Assembly: GCF_004210375.1 (NCBI RefSeq)
Contig: NC_134830.1
Location: 70,472,326-70,536,325, forward strand
Direction of reading: 5' to 3'
DNA from: Tachypleus tridentatus
Lineage: Eukaryota; Arthropoda; Merostomata; Xiphosura; Limulidae
Length of the DNA stretch: 64,000 nt
How positions within the stretch are numbered: position 1 is the first letter of the stretch; every line of letters starts with the position of its first letter. Position numbers and translations under genes: made by a program. The notes under the pieces are model-generated. The model searched no databases. It saw only the letters and a list, made by a program, of their open reading frames with translations, and was not told the DNA's origin. Of the stretch, positions 12,660-24,370 are shown in pieces.

Positions 12660-12932
12660 GAATTTGTTTTTTTAATTTTTTAATTTCGCTCAATGTTACA
12701 CTAGGGTTATCTGCGCTAGTCGTCCCTAATTTAACGGTGTAAAACTAAATGGAAGGCAACTAGTCATCACCACCCATCGCCAACTCTTGGATTACTCTTT
12801 TACCAATGAATAGTGGATTGACATTGTAACGCCTCCACGGCTGAAAGGGCAAGCATGTTTGGTGTGACGGGGATTCGAACCAGAGACCCTCAGATTACGA
12901 GTCGAGTGCTCTAACCACCTGGTAAGGCTGTT
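12660..12932 (-). repeat. SINE-A copy
   Basis: Minus-strand copy; body and tRNA-like head clear (GGGGATTCGAACCAGAGACC and CAGATTACGAGTCGAGTGCT in plus orientation). The extreme 5' end of the head is degraded. Confidence 0.85.
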
Positions 12933-13607
12933 AAAGAGCATAAAGTTTTATACACACACACACACTAACATATTGTGTTCTTCTTAGCTACTCCTCCAAA
13001 CTTATCTTCCAAATTCGCTAGTTAAAATTATAATATATCTTAAACGAAACAATCTAAATAAATTTTATATTTTTTTATAAATGTAATTCAACTCTTTACA
13101 TGTAAGTTTTACATCAAGATATAATGAAAATGTTTCTATAGTACAGTATAGTTGAGTGAACTTATTTTTTGAAGATGCATAGAAAGTTTAGGGCTTCGTT
13201 AAACCCATTTCTAATACCATAGGAGGATATTATTTACGGTCCGTGATGAGTGTAGAAGAAATATAGCAGAATTTTTCTTACTTGCTTAGCTATTTAATAT
13301 ACTATCTGTCTGACAAAACATGAGTATAGAATTAAAGAAGATGTTATAATCTAAACATAAACAATGGTTATGCGCGTTACATTAAATAAAACTTTGAATA
13401 TTGAAATTAGCAAATCATTCGACAACAATGGACAAAGTCGCTTTGGAACTGTGTTTATTATAATTGCATTTTCAGATTGTTTGACTTTACGTAGGCGTAG
13501 TGCCACCGAAGCTTGGCCGTTTTTGGAAGGGTATGAAACAGCACTTTCAATGTAAACTATTCTTACGCTTTATAACGTTCCGTTCAGATCGGTGATTTAA
13601 CGGTTTT
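12933..13607. other. Spacer, nothing recognised
   Basis: AT-rich; contains a short (AC)n run at 12953-12965. No gene recognised. Confidence 0.5.
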
Positions 13608-13835
13608 GAGCGGAGATATTTATTGTTCTTAATGTCATTGGAAAATAAAATGTGAATCAACCTAGGGTCCCAGGACCACCTAGAAAGAGACCTGAAATTC
13701 GTCATACCCCAATCATGGTAAGCAAAATGAGGCGTCTTGCAAATGGCCAGAGGTAAATAATTAAAACAAATATCCACCTGAAAAAGTGGGCAACAAGGTA
13801 GGGGTTCACAAAAACAATGTCTGCCTATAGTCATA
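13608..13835 (+). pseudogene. Degenerate Tc1-like transposase fragment
   Basis: Frame 1 from about 13669 reads PGPPRKRPEIRH..., then VSKMRRLANGQR and a stop. This matches the GRPRK-type linker and second helix-turn-helix of Tc1-family transposases (established family knowledge). A related but independently decayed copy lies at 30155-30395, and similarity between the two extends upstream of the coding part (AATGTCATTGG versus AATGCCATTGG). No catalytic domain and no inverted termini are seen. It could instead be a piece of another HTH-bearing element. Confidence 0.5.
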
Positions 13836-14259
13836 CCTGCATTCATTTATGGAGGAATGACTCAAATTAATTTACGAATGTGTAAAGTTTATTTAGTAGA
13901 CATAGCTTGTATAATATATATGATATGGCATTATCTAAATGTACTGTATCTTTTCGTTTCTTTCCTACGGTTAACTAGCCATGAAGAAAGTGGTATTTAA
14001 AGTATTTTATGCTATTACATAAAAGTCAGATAAGACGAATAATGAAAAAAGTTTAGTTTTATATAACAAAATATCTGGGGTGCTATTTCAATCACGACTG
14101 TTCAGAAATAATATTTTGTAGTAGATGTTGCATAGTTCTTTTCCTTCGAAAACTAAAAAAGATATATTTATAGATTTTAAATACATTGATAATTGTTCTT
14201 TGGAGCTGTAAACAATGCTCTTTCATAACGTTCCTTGTAGTGAATGTTACGAAGAATCT
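13836..14259. other. Spacer, nothing recognised
   Basis: AT-rich; no feature seen. Confidence 0.5.
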
Positions 14260-14535
14260 GGCCCGGAATGGCCAGGTGGGTTAAGGCGTTCGACTCGTAA
14301 CCTGAGGATCGCGAGTTCGAATCCCCGTCGCACCAAACATGTTCGCCCTTTCAGCCGTGGGGGCGTTATAATGTGACGGTCAATCCCATTATTGGTTGGT
14401 AAAAGATTTGCCCAAGAGTTGGCGATGGGTGGTGATGACTAGCTGCCTTCCCTTTAGTCTTACACTGCAAAATTAGGGATGGCGAACGCAGATAGCCTTC
14501 GTGTAGCTTTGCGCGAAATTGAAAAAACAAACAAA
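14260..14535 (+). repeat. SINE-A copy, well preserved
   Basis: Head GGCCCGGAATGGCCAGGTGG, anticodon arm CGACTCGTAACCTGAGGATC, box B GAGTTCGAATCCCCG, full body and tail GCAGATAGCCTTCGTGTAGC, ending GAAAAAACAAACAAA. Confidence 0.9.
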
Positions 14536-14989
14536 TGAAGAATCTGCACTGAGTGACTGCACTTTATTATGTACCCATCATAATATGAAATTTTTAATAT
14601 TTTTCTGTATAATATTCTGGAGTTTACGTAGGTAAGAAGTTCACAAAGTACAGAATAGACATCGTATTGGATTATAATTTAACTTCACCAAAAATATGTA
14701 TCTGATTCATAGATGCCAGTAAAGGATTGTTCTCTAATGTGACAATGAGGTACGTTTTCTAACAATTTTTGGATCAAACTGAGATCAAGTGTCTTTGTTA
14801 TAATAAGGATATTCGAATGTTGTGTTATTACTTTATTGTATAAGGAGAGCACAAATAAAGCATTGTGAGATGGATATGGTAAATAAAAACTTTGTTCATT
14901 CAGTTCTTTGAACCTAATAATGGGGTTGGTTGTCACTGTTGAAACGTACCTGCAAGCGAAACTGCAAAAACTGTTTAGAATCACCATCT

Positions 14990-15052
14990 CTCTAACCCCA
15001 AACTATCGATTTATAGCCCAACGTTTTAAACGTTAGACCATGTCGGGTCCAA
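14990..15052 (-). repeat. SINE-A head remnant
   Basis: Plus-strand text TAGACCATGTCGGGTCC at the right end resembles the reverse of a SINE-A head. The rest is very diverged. Confidence 0.35.
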
Positions 15053-15339
15053 AGATTAAAATTACTAAACTTTTGGCATTGGAGCAACTCTGCACGATTA
15101 TTATATCTCCATTATGTTATTGCACGACAGAACAAAATAATTATTGTAACGCTTTTGACAGCACAAATGTGGTATTCAAAGGTGAAACTGGAGCCATCAA
15201 GTAACCAACAATGCAAGACAACAACAAGAGACTGTACAGGAGATGTCTGGGAGAACATTTCAGTCAAAATGTAACCAGCAAAATAAAATAGACACACACT
15301 CATAGATTCTGTTGATGTTTTGAGCAAAATATGAGCTTT

Positions 15340-15412
15340 ATTAACTGTGGGGAATCAAACCCTGGATTTCAACACAGTAAGTCCTGAAACATACTGTTGA
15401 CTCATCGAGGAA
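15340..15412 (-). repeat. SINE-C head fragment
   Basis: Contains GGGGAATCAAACCCTGGATT and a decayed anticodon arm in reverse orientation, ending GACTCATCGAGG. Only the head is left. Confidence 0.5.
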
Positions 15413-15516
15413 CACACGTAAATTTAACAAATAACTTTACAAATTGTGTTGAATAACATATCAAGATAGAAAGTGTTGCGTAAAACTCACGGTTTTAACT
15501 TCTTAACATTGGATGT

Positions 15517-16062
15517 TATGGAGAAAGCTTCTTGGTGAACAATGGGTTATAGACAAAGCTTAATGGCAAACAATGTGTTATGGACAAAGCTGAATGATAA
15601 GCAATGAGTTATGGACAAAGCTTAATGCCAAACAATGTGTTATGGACAAAGCTGAATGATGAACAATGGATTATAGATAAAGCTTAATGGTAAACAATGG
15701 GTTATGGGCAAAGCTGAATGATGAACAATGGATTATGGATAAAGCTGAATAATGTAAAATGGGATATGGACAAAGCTGAATGATGAACAATGGATTATGG
15801 ATAAAGCCGAATAATGTAAAATGGGATATGGACAAAGCTGAATGATGAACAATAGATTATGGATAAAGCTGAATAATGTGAAATGGGATATGGACAAAGC
15901 TTAATGGTAAACAACGAGTTATAGACAAAGTTTAATGGCAAATAATATGTTATGGACAAAGTTGAATGGCAAATAATATGTTATGGACAAAGTTGAATAA
16001 TGAACAATGGGATGTGGATAAAGTTTAATGGTAAACAATGGGTTATGGACAAAGCTCAATAA
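15517..16062. repeat. Minisatellite, about 30-bp unit, first segment
   Basis: About 18 imperfect repeats of a unit near AACAATGGGTTATGGACAAA GCTTAATGGT. Units vary as GCTTAATGGTAA, GCTGAATGATGA or GCTGAATAATGT, and some form alternating higher-order pairs (15721-15890). A SINE-A copy interrupts the array at 16066. Confidence 0.9.
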
Positions 16063-16065
16063 TGA

Positions 16066-16343
16066 TTTCTTTGTTTTTGAATTTCTTGCAAAGCTACACG
16101 AAAGTTATCTATCTACGCTAGCCGTCCCTAATTTAGTAGTGTAAAACTAGAGGGAAGGCAGCTAGTCATCACAACCCACTGCCAACTTTTAGGCTACTCT
16201 TTAACCAACGAATAGTGGGATTGAATGTCACATTATAACTCCTCCACGACTGAAATGGCGAGCATTTTTGGTGCGACTGGGATTCGAACCTATGAACCTC
16301 GGATTACGACTCGAGCGCCTTAACCACCTGGCCATGCTGGGCC
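16066..16343 (-). mobile_element. SINE-A inserted inside the minisatellite
   Basis: A complete minus-strand SINE-A (tail side TTCTTTGTTTTTGAATTTCT, head side ending CCATGCTGGGCC) splits the 30-bp array. Array sequence resumes right after the head (AAGCTGAATGATGAACAATG). The flanking words AAGCTCAATAATGA and AAGCTGAATGATGA could be a target-site duplication, but they are also array units, so this is ambiguous. Confidence 0.9.
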
Positions 16344-16432
16344 TAAGCTGAATGATGAACAATGGGTTATGGATAAAGCTTAATGGTAAACAATGGGTTA
16401 TGAATAAAGCTTAATGATAAACAATGAGTTAA
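16344..16432. repeat. Minisatellite, second segment
   Basis: About three more units of the 30-bp repeat beyond the inserted SINE. Confidence 0.85.
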
Positions 16433-18059
16433 CTAAATAAACGAAAATACGTTAATAATTCGAAGATATTTACTTGATATACCTAAACAATGGCATGCTC
16501 TTATTCCAAGTTATTATGTACAGAAAAGGTTGAGACGCAATTTACTAGACGTTATAACATTTTTCCTGTAAATTGTTGTCCATAGTTTACGCTTTAAAGT
16601 ACAACTGAAGTAAATGATTTTTGGATTTTCCATATGATAGTTTATTATATTATTTTGTCATTTGACTGGTGATCGTGAACATTTCTAACACAATAGATCA
16701 ACAAATACTAGCGGTTGATGGCCACTGTTTATTTTTCCTAACAACAGATGTTGTTGTTTTCTCAGTTACTGTTGTTGATAGACTCTGATGGCAGGTGTCT
16801 CGTAGTAACTGACCAAAAACCTATTTAATAATACTGCTTCTGGTAAACGGATAATGCCTCTTCGAATATCAAAGATATACTTACTGTAACTTATCATGTC
16901 AGATATTATTGATTTTAGTCCGGTATAGTAACTACTAAGTTATGCCCGGCATTGTTGGTTTTAGAAGAAACTTTCCACATATTTTGGGTTACAGCGATAG
17001 CTATGATCGGTTTGGAATATAGAAAAAAGATAAGTGTATGTTTAATAATTTAAACAAAAACAATGTGTTTAAAGCACATTCGGTAAAAACAAGTTACAAA
17101 ACTAAGAAACCAATTATGAGAGAGCGATAATTTTTCATATGCTTGTTCAAAGTAACACGTAATTAACTCATTTAAAATAATAATACTATAAATTATTCTG
17201 CTGCTCAGAATTCAAGAGCGAAAACCACCCTTTTGTGGATAAGCTTTCCTTGAGTTAATGAGATATGTAGTCTGAAATATATACCTCCAACTCGAAAATT
17301 ATGTGATTTGGCCTTTTAATTTAGGTTATATAGATTTAGATTCCTTCTATTAATTACACAAAGCAACTTGTTAGGAACGTGATGACGATTACATGAAGGT
17401 TAATAAGTAATGAAATAACTAAAACCATCTCTCAGATTTTCAAGTGATTTGTAGCTTCTTCCTTTGACCTTTGTTAAATGCGATTGTAAACCATTCACTA
17501 TTTGTTTTAACTAGCATTATTGACTTAATGTGCATTCAACGTTATAGAGCTACAAGTCATTATATCGTGAGTTGAGTTAAACATTTGTTGTGCATGACAA
17601 TAATTGGTATAAGCAGTAACTCACATATTTCTTATGTCAAATGTTCAAAGATTACAATTTTATCACACATGTTTGATGATTTAAATGGCTGATGGTCGAA
17701 GACTGTAAACTAACAATTATAAACATGTTTTATGTGAAACTTTGTTAGACATAGAGTTGAAATAGGAAGAATAATGTTCAACTGAATATCTATATCTATA
17801 AGGTTATTTGTTTTCCTTTAATTAAATTTTCAAAAAAGTCAATAGTTAAATGTATCTTTTAAAATTAATCAACGAAAATAAAAACGTTTGTCTTTTGTGA
17901 AGACGTTATATCAATGGAAACAATATTCATATTCTTATGTTTCACTCGTGTGGTCAATGGAAACTATTTACATTCTTATCTTGCTAGCAGATTTTGAGAG
18001 AAATGGAAATGGACATAATTATGAAACATGATGAGAACCCTTCCTGATGTTAATAGATA
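16433..18059. other. Spacer, nothing recognised
   Basis: 1.6 kb of AT-rich DNA with no repeat, exon or RNA gene that I can support. Confidence 0.5.
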
Positions 18060-18165
18060 ATGCTCCTCACCAGTGGCACGGCGGTACGTCTGCAGACTCA
18101 CAGCGCTATAAACCATGTTTCGATACCCGTGGTGGGTGTAGTACAGATAATCTATTGTGTACTTA
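18060..18165 (+). repeat. SINE-B copy, joined to SINE-A
   Basis: Head CAGTGGCACGGCGGTACGTC, box B TGTTTCGATACCC, tail ACAGATAATCTATTGTGTA, lacking the usual GCTTTGTG. It runs directly into a SINE-A head at 18166. Confidence 0.8.
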
Positions 18166-18418
18166 AGCCCGGCAATGCCAGATGGTTAAAACGTTCGACT
18201 CGTAATTTAAGGATCGCGGGTTCGAATCCCCGTTACGTCAAACGTGGGGGCATTATAATGTGACCATTAATTCCACTATTCGTTGGTAAAAGAGTAGCCC
18301 AAGAGATGGCAATGGGTGGTGGTGACTAGCTGCCTTCCATCTAGTCTTACACTGTTAACTTATGGACGGCTAGCGCAGATAGCCCTCGTATAGCTTTGCG
18401 CAAAATTCTAAAACAAAG
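18166..18418 (+). repeat. SINE-A copy, short body
   Basis: Head GCCCGGCAATGCCAGATGG, box B GGGTTCGAATCCCCG and tail GCGCAGATAGCCCTCGTATA. The segment between head and body (CATGCTCGCCCTTTCAGC in other copies) is missing. Confidence 0.85.
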
Positions 18419-18954
18419 CAGTTTTATGTTTCACTCATGTGATCAATGGAAACAATATTCAGTATTTTGTGTTTCACTTATGTGTGTCTGTTTGCAAATG
18501 GTCTTACCTTCTAAAGTTTTATATTTTCTTGGGTGTTTTATTCAATACGACTGTTTTTTTTTTTGTTGACCACAGTTGACCGTTTGTAGATGGATAATTC
18601 AACTAAATACTTATTTTTCTTTATGAAATATAGACATGGAAAATGAAATTTATTTTTTTATTTTTTATTATGAAAGATATAAAACTAAAGTGTAAAAATC
18701 CAATACTCTAATAAAATAAAAATGTCTAGTAATAATCCTTGGACATTCCTGTTGTGAAAAATCTCATTCACCACGCATTTAGAGTAAAAAGTCATGTTCA
18801 GTTAACATAGATGTCACACAGACATAAGAAGTCACATGTATAAAAAATAATTTGAAACAGAGTTGAACGACGGGTGTTAAGATGAAAGAGAAAAACAGCT
18901 TCAGCTTCACAATGACTTAACTGTCGTGACTGTGTTCATACATGTGAACAACAT
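18419..18954. other. Spacer, nothing recognised
   Basis: AT-rich with long T runs (18548-18560). No gene. Confidence 0.5.
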
Positions 18955-18964
18955 CCAACGATTT

Positions 18965-19132
18965 AAATTCTATCAAATTGAAATTTTATCAAATACGTAT
19001 GAAATTCTATCAAATTGAAATTTTATCAAATACGTATGAAATTCTATCAAATTGAAATTTTATCAAATACGTATCAAATTCTATCAAATTGAAATTTTAT
19101 CAAATACGTATCAAATTCTATCAAATACGTAT
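18965..19132. repeat. Tandem repeat, 37-bp unit, about 4.5 copies
   Basis: The unit is AAATTCTATCAAATTGAAAT TTTATCAAATACGTATG. The unit is itself built from two similar half-units (TTCTATCAAATT and TTTTATCAAATA). Copies are almost identical, pointing to recent expansion. Confidence 0.95.
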
Positions 19133-20150
19133 TGCGCATTTTCTTTGTTTCAGCAGAAATCTGGCCAACAGACTCTCTGAGCTGTGTCCATCGCAGGGTT
19201 CAAATCTCCTCATTGTAGCAAGTTCCAAAATACTACCGCTGAGGCTCGACTGTCTTTACATAAAAGAGTAGTCAGACCTTCACCATATAAAACAATTATT
19301 ATTCATTTATTTTCCAAGCTCAACAGAAGTGGTATATTCTTATAGTATAAGCCATTGTGATTGAAATTAAAAAAAAGAAAATTTTGATGTTGTGAATCGA
19401 TTTTTTTTCACACAAGTTTTTAAAATGAAACTTAATAAATACTTCTTCTCGGTAAAAATATCTATTTAACTATCTATAAATACAGATAGGTATCCAGTGT
19501 TCTGTTATGTTTGTAAAATATTTTTTTATATTATTTTCATTAGTTTAGCTCTGATCCAAATATTAGAGGTTTCTACTGAAAGTTTGATGTTCGATAAAAA
19601 TTCTTATTTGCAAACATTACACGCGTATTCAATCAGAAAGAGGTCAGTACAAATCTACGCATTTCTATAGATATATAAAGAAGCTCAAAACATATGATAT
19701 TATAAAAACCTGGTTTAAAACAGTAAAATCAAGAATGTAAATATAAGACCTAAGAACCAGGAAATCGGCTCACAGTGTAAATAACAGAAACATTTTCTGT
19801 TATATATACATAATATTTTTATTCTCAGCATCCTAATTATCTTTAAAAAAATAACCTGATCAGTCAAGCACGAAGAACTAACGGAGAGATTACGTCATCC
19901 CCCGTGTTTCTGTGATGGAAGCTTCTATGAGCTGAAAATATCTTCTCAATCAATACCAGCAAGCAAACCTCAGCTTAACCAAGAAACCGTGTATTTACAG
20001 CCAACAATTTTTCTTACACGTAAGGAAGATGAAAGAAGCGCGTTAACAAAATGTTTGTGTGTGTCAGGTTATTTGTTTCCACTTCGTCTTTTAGCCGTGT
20101 TTCTTTGCTGGTTATATAATATCGACTGAGCTCAACTTAACCGCGAATAT
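19133..20150. other. Spacer with a sequence-complex patch
   Basis: Mostly AT-rich. From about 19850 to 20110 the composition is less biased and includes GATTACGTCATCC (bZIP/CRE-like). No function can be assigned. Confidence 0.4.
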
Positions 20151-20347
20151 TGTTTGTTTGTTTTTTTAATATTCGCGCAAAGCTAGCCACCCCTAATTTA
20201 ACAGTGCAAGACTAGAGGAAAGGCAGCTAGTCATCACCACCCACCGCCAACTCTTGGGCTACTATTTTACCGATGAATAGTGTGATTGATCGTAACATTA
20301 TAACGCCCTCATGGCTGAAAGGGTGAGCATGTTTGGTGCGAAGGGGC
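20151..20347 (-). repeat. SINE-A copy, head lost
   Basis: Minus-strand SINE-A from the A-rich end through the body to GAGCATGTTTGGTGCGAAGGG, where the tRNA-like head should begin. It is cut off there and replaced by a plus-strand SINE-C. Confidence 0.8.
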
Positions 20348-20349
20348 TT

Positions 20350-20470
20350 ATAGTCACCCATTGATACAGCGGTAAGTCCATGGATGTGCAACACTGAAAC
20401 CAGGGGTTCGATTCCTCCCGGTAGACTCAGCAGATTGCCCAAAGTAAATTTGCTATGAGACAAACAAAAC
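20350..20470 (+). repeat. SINE-C copy joined to SINE-A
   Basis: Head GATACAGCGGTAAGTCCATG, box B GGGGTTCGATTCC and tail GCAGATTGCCCAAAGTAAAT TTGCTATGAG. It abuts the truncated SINE-A copy in opposite orientation. Confidence 0.8.
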
Positions 20471-21214
20471 ACACTTTCTTTACATCCTTACAATTCATGA
20501 GAACAATTGTGTGTTTAGAACTACATACGAATATCTATCAAATATTTTATTCTATAATAAATTTTAAACATGAAAAACAACGCGTGCTATTTAAATATCA
20601 GAATGCTGTCTTCAAGGAAACTTTGATCACGAATGTTTGATCAAGAGCACGTTCAGACTCGTAAGTTACTCTTGGCTATCAGTTAAGTATTTTCTTGATG
20701 ATGTACGTTTGGAAAATATTCAAGTTAAAGCTTTTTCAATTAAATTATTTATGTTGTTCATTGAATTTTTTTTTTCAGTAAAATGGTATCTCCCACTTCT
20801 TGGTGATCACAAGAATACATTTGCGAGAAGCTCTAAGATAAGTAGTTTTCATAAGAGAACATAAGGGAAGATGTATTTGTTTTTGTTGAATGACCTTTCT
20901 CCCGCAGAAGTAACCATGGACAATGATACGAAACGGCAACAAAATATAAAACTAGGAGAGCAGAACTGTGGTTTCTTGTTGTTATTGTTTAACGTAACGT
21001 GATAATTAGACAACATTCGTATTAACTTTAACAGAAACAATAAATAATGCTGTTATTTATGAAACAACCAAAACAATATCTTTTTGATATTTTCGAACAT
21101 TAATAATAAAAAAAAAGATTTAGGGTTAAGTAGGTATAAACAGGCCAGTGGTGTATATGCACATGCATATATATATACATATACCTGTATATATACTTTC
21201 AACCACTGTACCCT
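20471..21214. other. Spacer, nothing recognised
   Basis: AT-rich. A short TA-rich run near 21165-21200 precedes a SINE-C fragment. Confidence 0.5.
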
Positions 21215-21297
21215 CTCCCACCGCTGACTCAGCGTTAAAACTGAAAGCTTACAGCGCTAAAATTCGGGATTCGATTCATGCTATGGGCGGTGAGGAT
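21215..21297 (+). repeat. SINE-C head fragment
   Basis: Text CTTACAGCGCTAAAATTCGG GATTCGATTC matches the anticodon arm and box B of family C. The tail is missing. Confidence 0.5.
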
Positions 21298-22049
21298 ATT
21301 TTGAATGTAAGCAAGCTAACAATGTATGTACAAGCAACTTTTCATAATATTAGCGTGAGTATCCATATCTGTATTAATTAATTTGTTTGGACTATCAAAA
21401 AGGTTTTTTAGTTTTTTTTTTGGTTTGGTTAGATCCTGTTGTTTATTAAAAATCTTGCATCTGTAGAATGTTTAGATAATTGAGACAAAAGCTGGTGCGT
21501 TAATTTAAGAAAACTAATAAACGTGGTGATAATCCAAATAAATTAATTAAAACAAATACGTATACATACACATCAGGAGTTGCTATACAAGGAAAGTTCG
21601 AAATTTTACCGTTGAGAAGCCCCATCTGTAGGACAAAAAAAAGACTATCTATTAACATTTTTTTCCTTTTATATTTCATATTGATTTTGAAAGTGTGCAT
21701 TGATTTTCGGTATTGAAATTTGTATGTTTGATTTAGTTACACAGTACATCACGGCATAAATTATAATGACCTTAAAAGCGATTTTTGTTTTTCCAAACTG
21801 CAATTCGAAACTTCCTCATTTTCGAACCTGGAATGATAGTGTTAAGGCACTGATTGATTGTCAGACCAAAATGACAATAAAAGTTGTGAACTTTGTAAAC
21901 GGAGAAAAACATCGGATTTTTCGCCAAATCGCATGCGTGCCCAGTAAATTTGTTTGAGAGATCTGCATGTTCTGCAAGTGCAACATGTGCAAAATCCCTA
22001 TAAAAGTGACGGGTTCTCGGTTTCCATAGCTCAGTGTTAAGCCACCGAC
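21298..22049. other. Spacer and 5' flank of a Tc1 relic
   Basis: The part after about 21900 may belong to the Tc1 element, but I found no clear left inverted terminus. Confidence 0.4.
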
Positions 22050-23188
22050 ATGCAATACAGTTACGCCAAGACTGACTGAAGCACAACGCAACAACGCCAT
22101 TGGTCGCTTGGAAGCAGGCGAATCTCGATCAGATGTTGTCAAAGCTGTGAATGTTTACCCAAGCACCATCACAAGGCAATGGAATCGTCACCAACAACAT
22201 GGATCAACTCGTGACCGTCCACGATCTGACAGACCTCATGTGACCACGCCCGCACAAGATCGCTACATCCGGTTATGTCACCTTCGGGATAGGACCACTA
22301 CTGCGACATCTACTGCCTCAACCATACCAGGGCTGCGTAGGATTTTCGATCAGACCGTACGCAGCCGTCGACGAGATTCTTAGGCCCCATGTGCAACCCA
22401 TCATGGTGAATGTCAACGACGTTTTTCAACATGACAACGCCCGTCCTCACACAGCCCGACTCACCACTGTCTTCTTGAGACACCACGACATCAATGCAGG
22501 AATCCGACCTCGACGTCCAGTCAGAGGCGTCATCCTTACCCAGCAACATCGTCAAGCACGGCTGCAGTGGACTCGGGCACATCGGGTATGACCTCATCGA
22601 CGATGGAGGCATGTTTGGTTCAGCGATGAATCACGTTTTGTGCTTCGTAGGCAGGATGGAAGGACCCGTGTTTACCGTCGCCGAGGTAAACGTTTGGCAG
22701 CAAACTGTGTGCAGGATATTGACAGATTTGGTGGTGGCAGCGTCATGATGTGGGCTGCCATCGCCTACAATGCCAGAACAGACATTTTGCACATTTGAGG
22801 GAATCTTACGGCTCAACGATACGTCGACGAGATTCTTAGGCCCCATGTGCAACCCATCATGGTGAATGTCAACAACGCTTTTCGACATGACAACGCCCGT
22901 CCTCACACAGCCCGACTCACCACTGTCTTCTTGAGACCCTACAACATCAACGTTCTTCCCTGGCCCTCCAGATCACCAGGTGTAAACCCCATCAAACATC
23001 TTTGGGACGAGTTGGACCGACGTCTGAGACGGCGACAATCTCAACCGCAGACTCTACCTCAGCTTGCAGTAACTTTGCAGGCTGAGTGGACAGCCATTCC
23101 ACAGAATGTGATTCGTCATCTCATCGCTTCCATGGGCAGGATATGCCAAGCAGTTATTGATGCTTACGGGGGGCATACTCGTTATTGA
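22050..23188 (+). pseudogene. Tc1-like transposase relic with internal duplication
   Basis: Pieces in order: RLTEAQRNNAIGRLEAGES (HTH 1, needs a frameshift after the ATG at 22050), a linker with PRSDRPHVTTPAQDR, WFSDESRFVLRR with the first catalytic Asp (about 22612-22650), GGGSVMMWAAIAY, a stop in the frame near 22797, RHDNARPHTARL with the second Asp, then SPGVNPIKHLWDEL near 22975. In Tc1 transposases this last motif is NPIEHLW and its Glu completes the DD34E triad; here it reads Lys, so the enzyme would be inactive even without the breaks. A 129-bp block (22366-22494) containing the second-Asp region has been copied from 22822-22950 into the N-terminal part, splitting the DNA-binding domain. 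Confidence 0.9.
22366..22494 (+). repeat. Ectopic copy of an internal transposase segment
   Basis: Begins CGTCGACGAGATTCTTAGGC and ends CATCAATGCAG. It is nearly identical to 22822-22950 apart from a few changes (AACGACGTT versus AACAACGCT). Removing it restores continuity of the flanking transposase reading, so it was inserted secondarily. Confidence 0.85.
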
Positions 23189-23299
23189 CGTTGAGTGACG
23201 TTAAACTTCACCTAGTGAGCGTTGACTTCGCCTTTGCAGACTTTAGATGTTCAGTAAAGAATGTGCAAAGTTTCACACATGTCATACAGAACTACCCGG

Positions 23300-23362
23300 A
23301 ATAAACTTGTTAACAATTTGTCTCATATTTTGCCTTTTGCGTTTCTTTTTTTGAAGAGTATA
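23300..23362 (+). repeat. Candidate right terminus of the Tc1 relic
   Basis: On the minus strand the sequence starts TACTCTTCAAAAAAAGAAAC, a Tc1-style terminus next to TA. A matching left terminus was not found, so the 5' end is probably lost. Confidence 0.4.
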
Positions 23363-23599
23363 TAAATGGTCCTATTTAGTTCTAACATAACAGCTAGGAC
23401 TATTTATGTGCTCTCCGTAATGAAATTATTTTAATTTCTTTCTCATGAAATAACATTTATAATTTTTATAATGAAGTATTGCTTTTTCCTCTTTCTTTAC
23501 TGGTTGTAGGGATTTTTTGGTTATGTTTCCATTTTTTCATATATCACATTTTCATGTTTTTTTGAAACGTCACCTGGTGTTATAATACTAAAACTAGTT
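23363..23599. other. Spacer, nothing recognised
   Basis: AT-rich flank. Confidence 0.5.
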
Positions 23600-23703
23600 T
23601 CTTCCGGTGGGATAGCGACATACAATACTAAAATAAGGAGCTCAATTTCTCGTAGGTGACACAGCAGATAGTTCAATGTGGCTTTGATCTAAAATAAACA
23701 CCA
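23600..23703 (+). repeat. SINE-C copy, diverged
   Basis: Anticodon arm shortened (ACATACAATACTAAAAT). Tail GCAGATAGTTCAATGTGGCT TTGATC is clear. Confidence 0.65.
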
Positions 23704-24255
23704 AGTTAATATTAATGACTAAAAAGAAGTGAAAACGACGTGAAAGACAGTGTGAACACAACCAAATGTATCACTCAGACATGTATCACTCAGACGTTAA
23801 CCACTCAGACGCCTGAGTTATGTTTCATTCATTCTGATGCATAATTTATTTTTATTTACTCAGTCAGATGCCAAAGTTATTTTTTATTCAGTTAGCCTAG
23901 TTATTTTTGGATTCATCCAGATGTCTAACTTAATTTTTATTCATTCACTCACATACATAATTTATTTTTTCAATCACTCATGGGCTTAAAACATTTTTCA
24001 TTTCAAAATATTATTATTTCTATTCCATGATTTCAGGGTCAAGTTCTCAAAAAGATTTATTTATTATTGGTGGAAAACTCATCTCATATCGTAAAGATGA
24101 CATTAACCATTTCAATCGCATGCTAGTCTAGAGGACCTTGTTCACCTCTTGGCTGACGAGCGTAGTCGACTTTAGAAAACTATACATTAGATTAATGTAA
24201 TGTATTATACAATATGATGATAAAGAAAGTTGTTATAATTTTATACTATAAAATG
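23704..24255. other. Spacer with degenerate CACTCAGA repeats
   Basis: 23766-23990 contains irregular repeats of CACTCAGACG and ATTTATTTTTATTCA-like words at roughly 45-bp spacing, a decayed tandem array. No gene is seen. Confidence 0.45.
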
Positions 24256-24370
24256 TTTGTCGTTAAGCGCAAAGCTACACAATGAATTATCTGTGCTCTG
24301 TCGAACACGAGTATCAAAACATGTTTTTTTTAGTGTTATAATACTTCAAGCATAACTCTGGGCCACTAAG
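24256..24370 (-). repeat. SINE-B copy, diverged
   Basis: In plus orientation: AAGCGCAAAGCTACACAATG, ATCTGTGCTCTG, then ACGAGTATCAAAACATG (decayed box B) and a head ending GGGCCACTAAGG. Confidence 0.65.

Noticed and set aside
15517-16432. CRISPR-like repeat array
   Set aside because: Units are contiguous without unique spacers, and the genome is clearly eukaryotic. It is a minisatellite.
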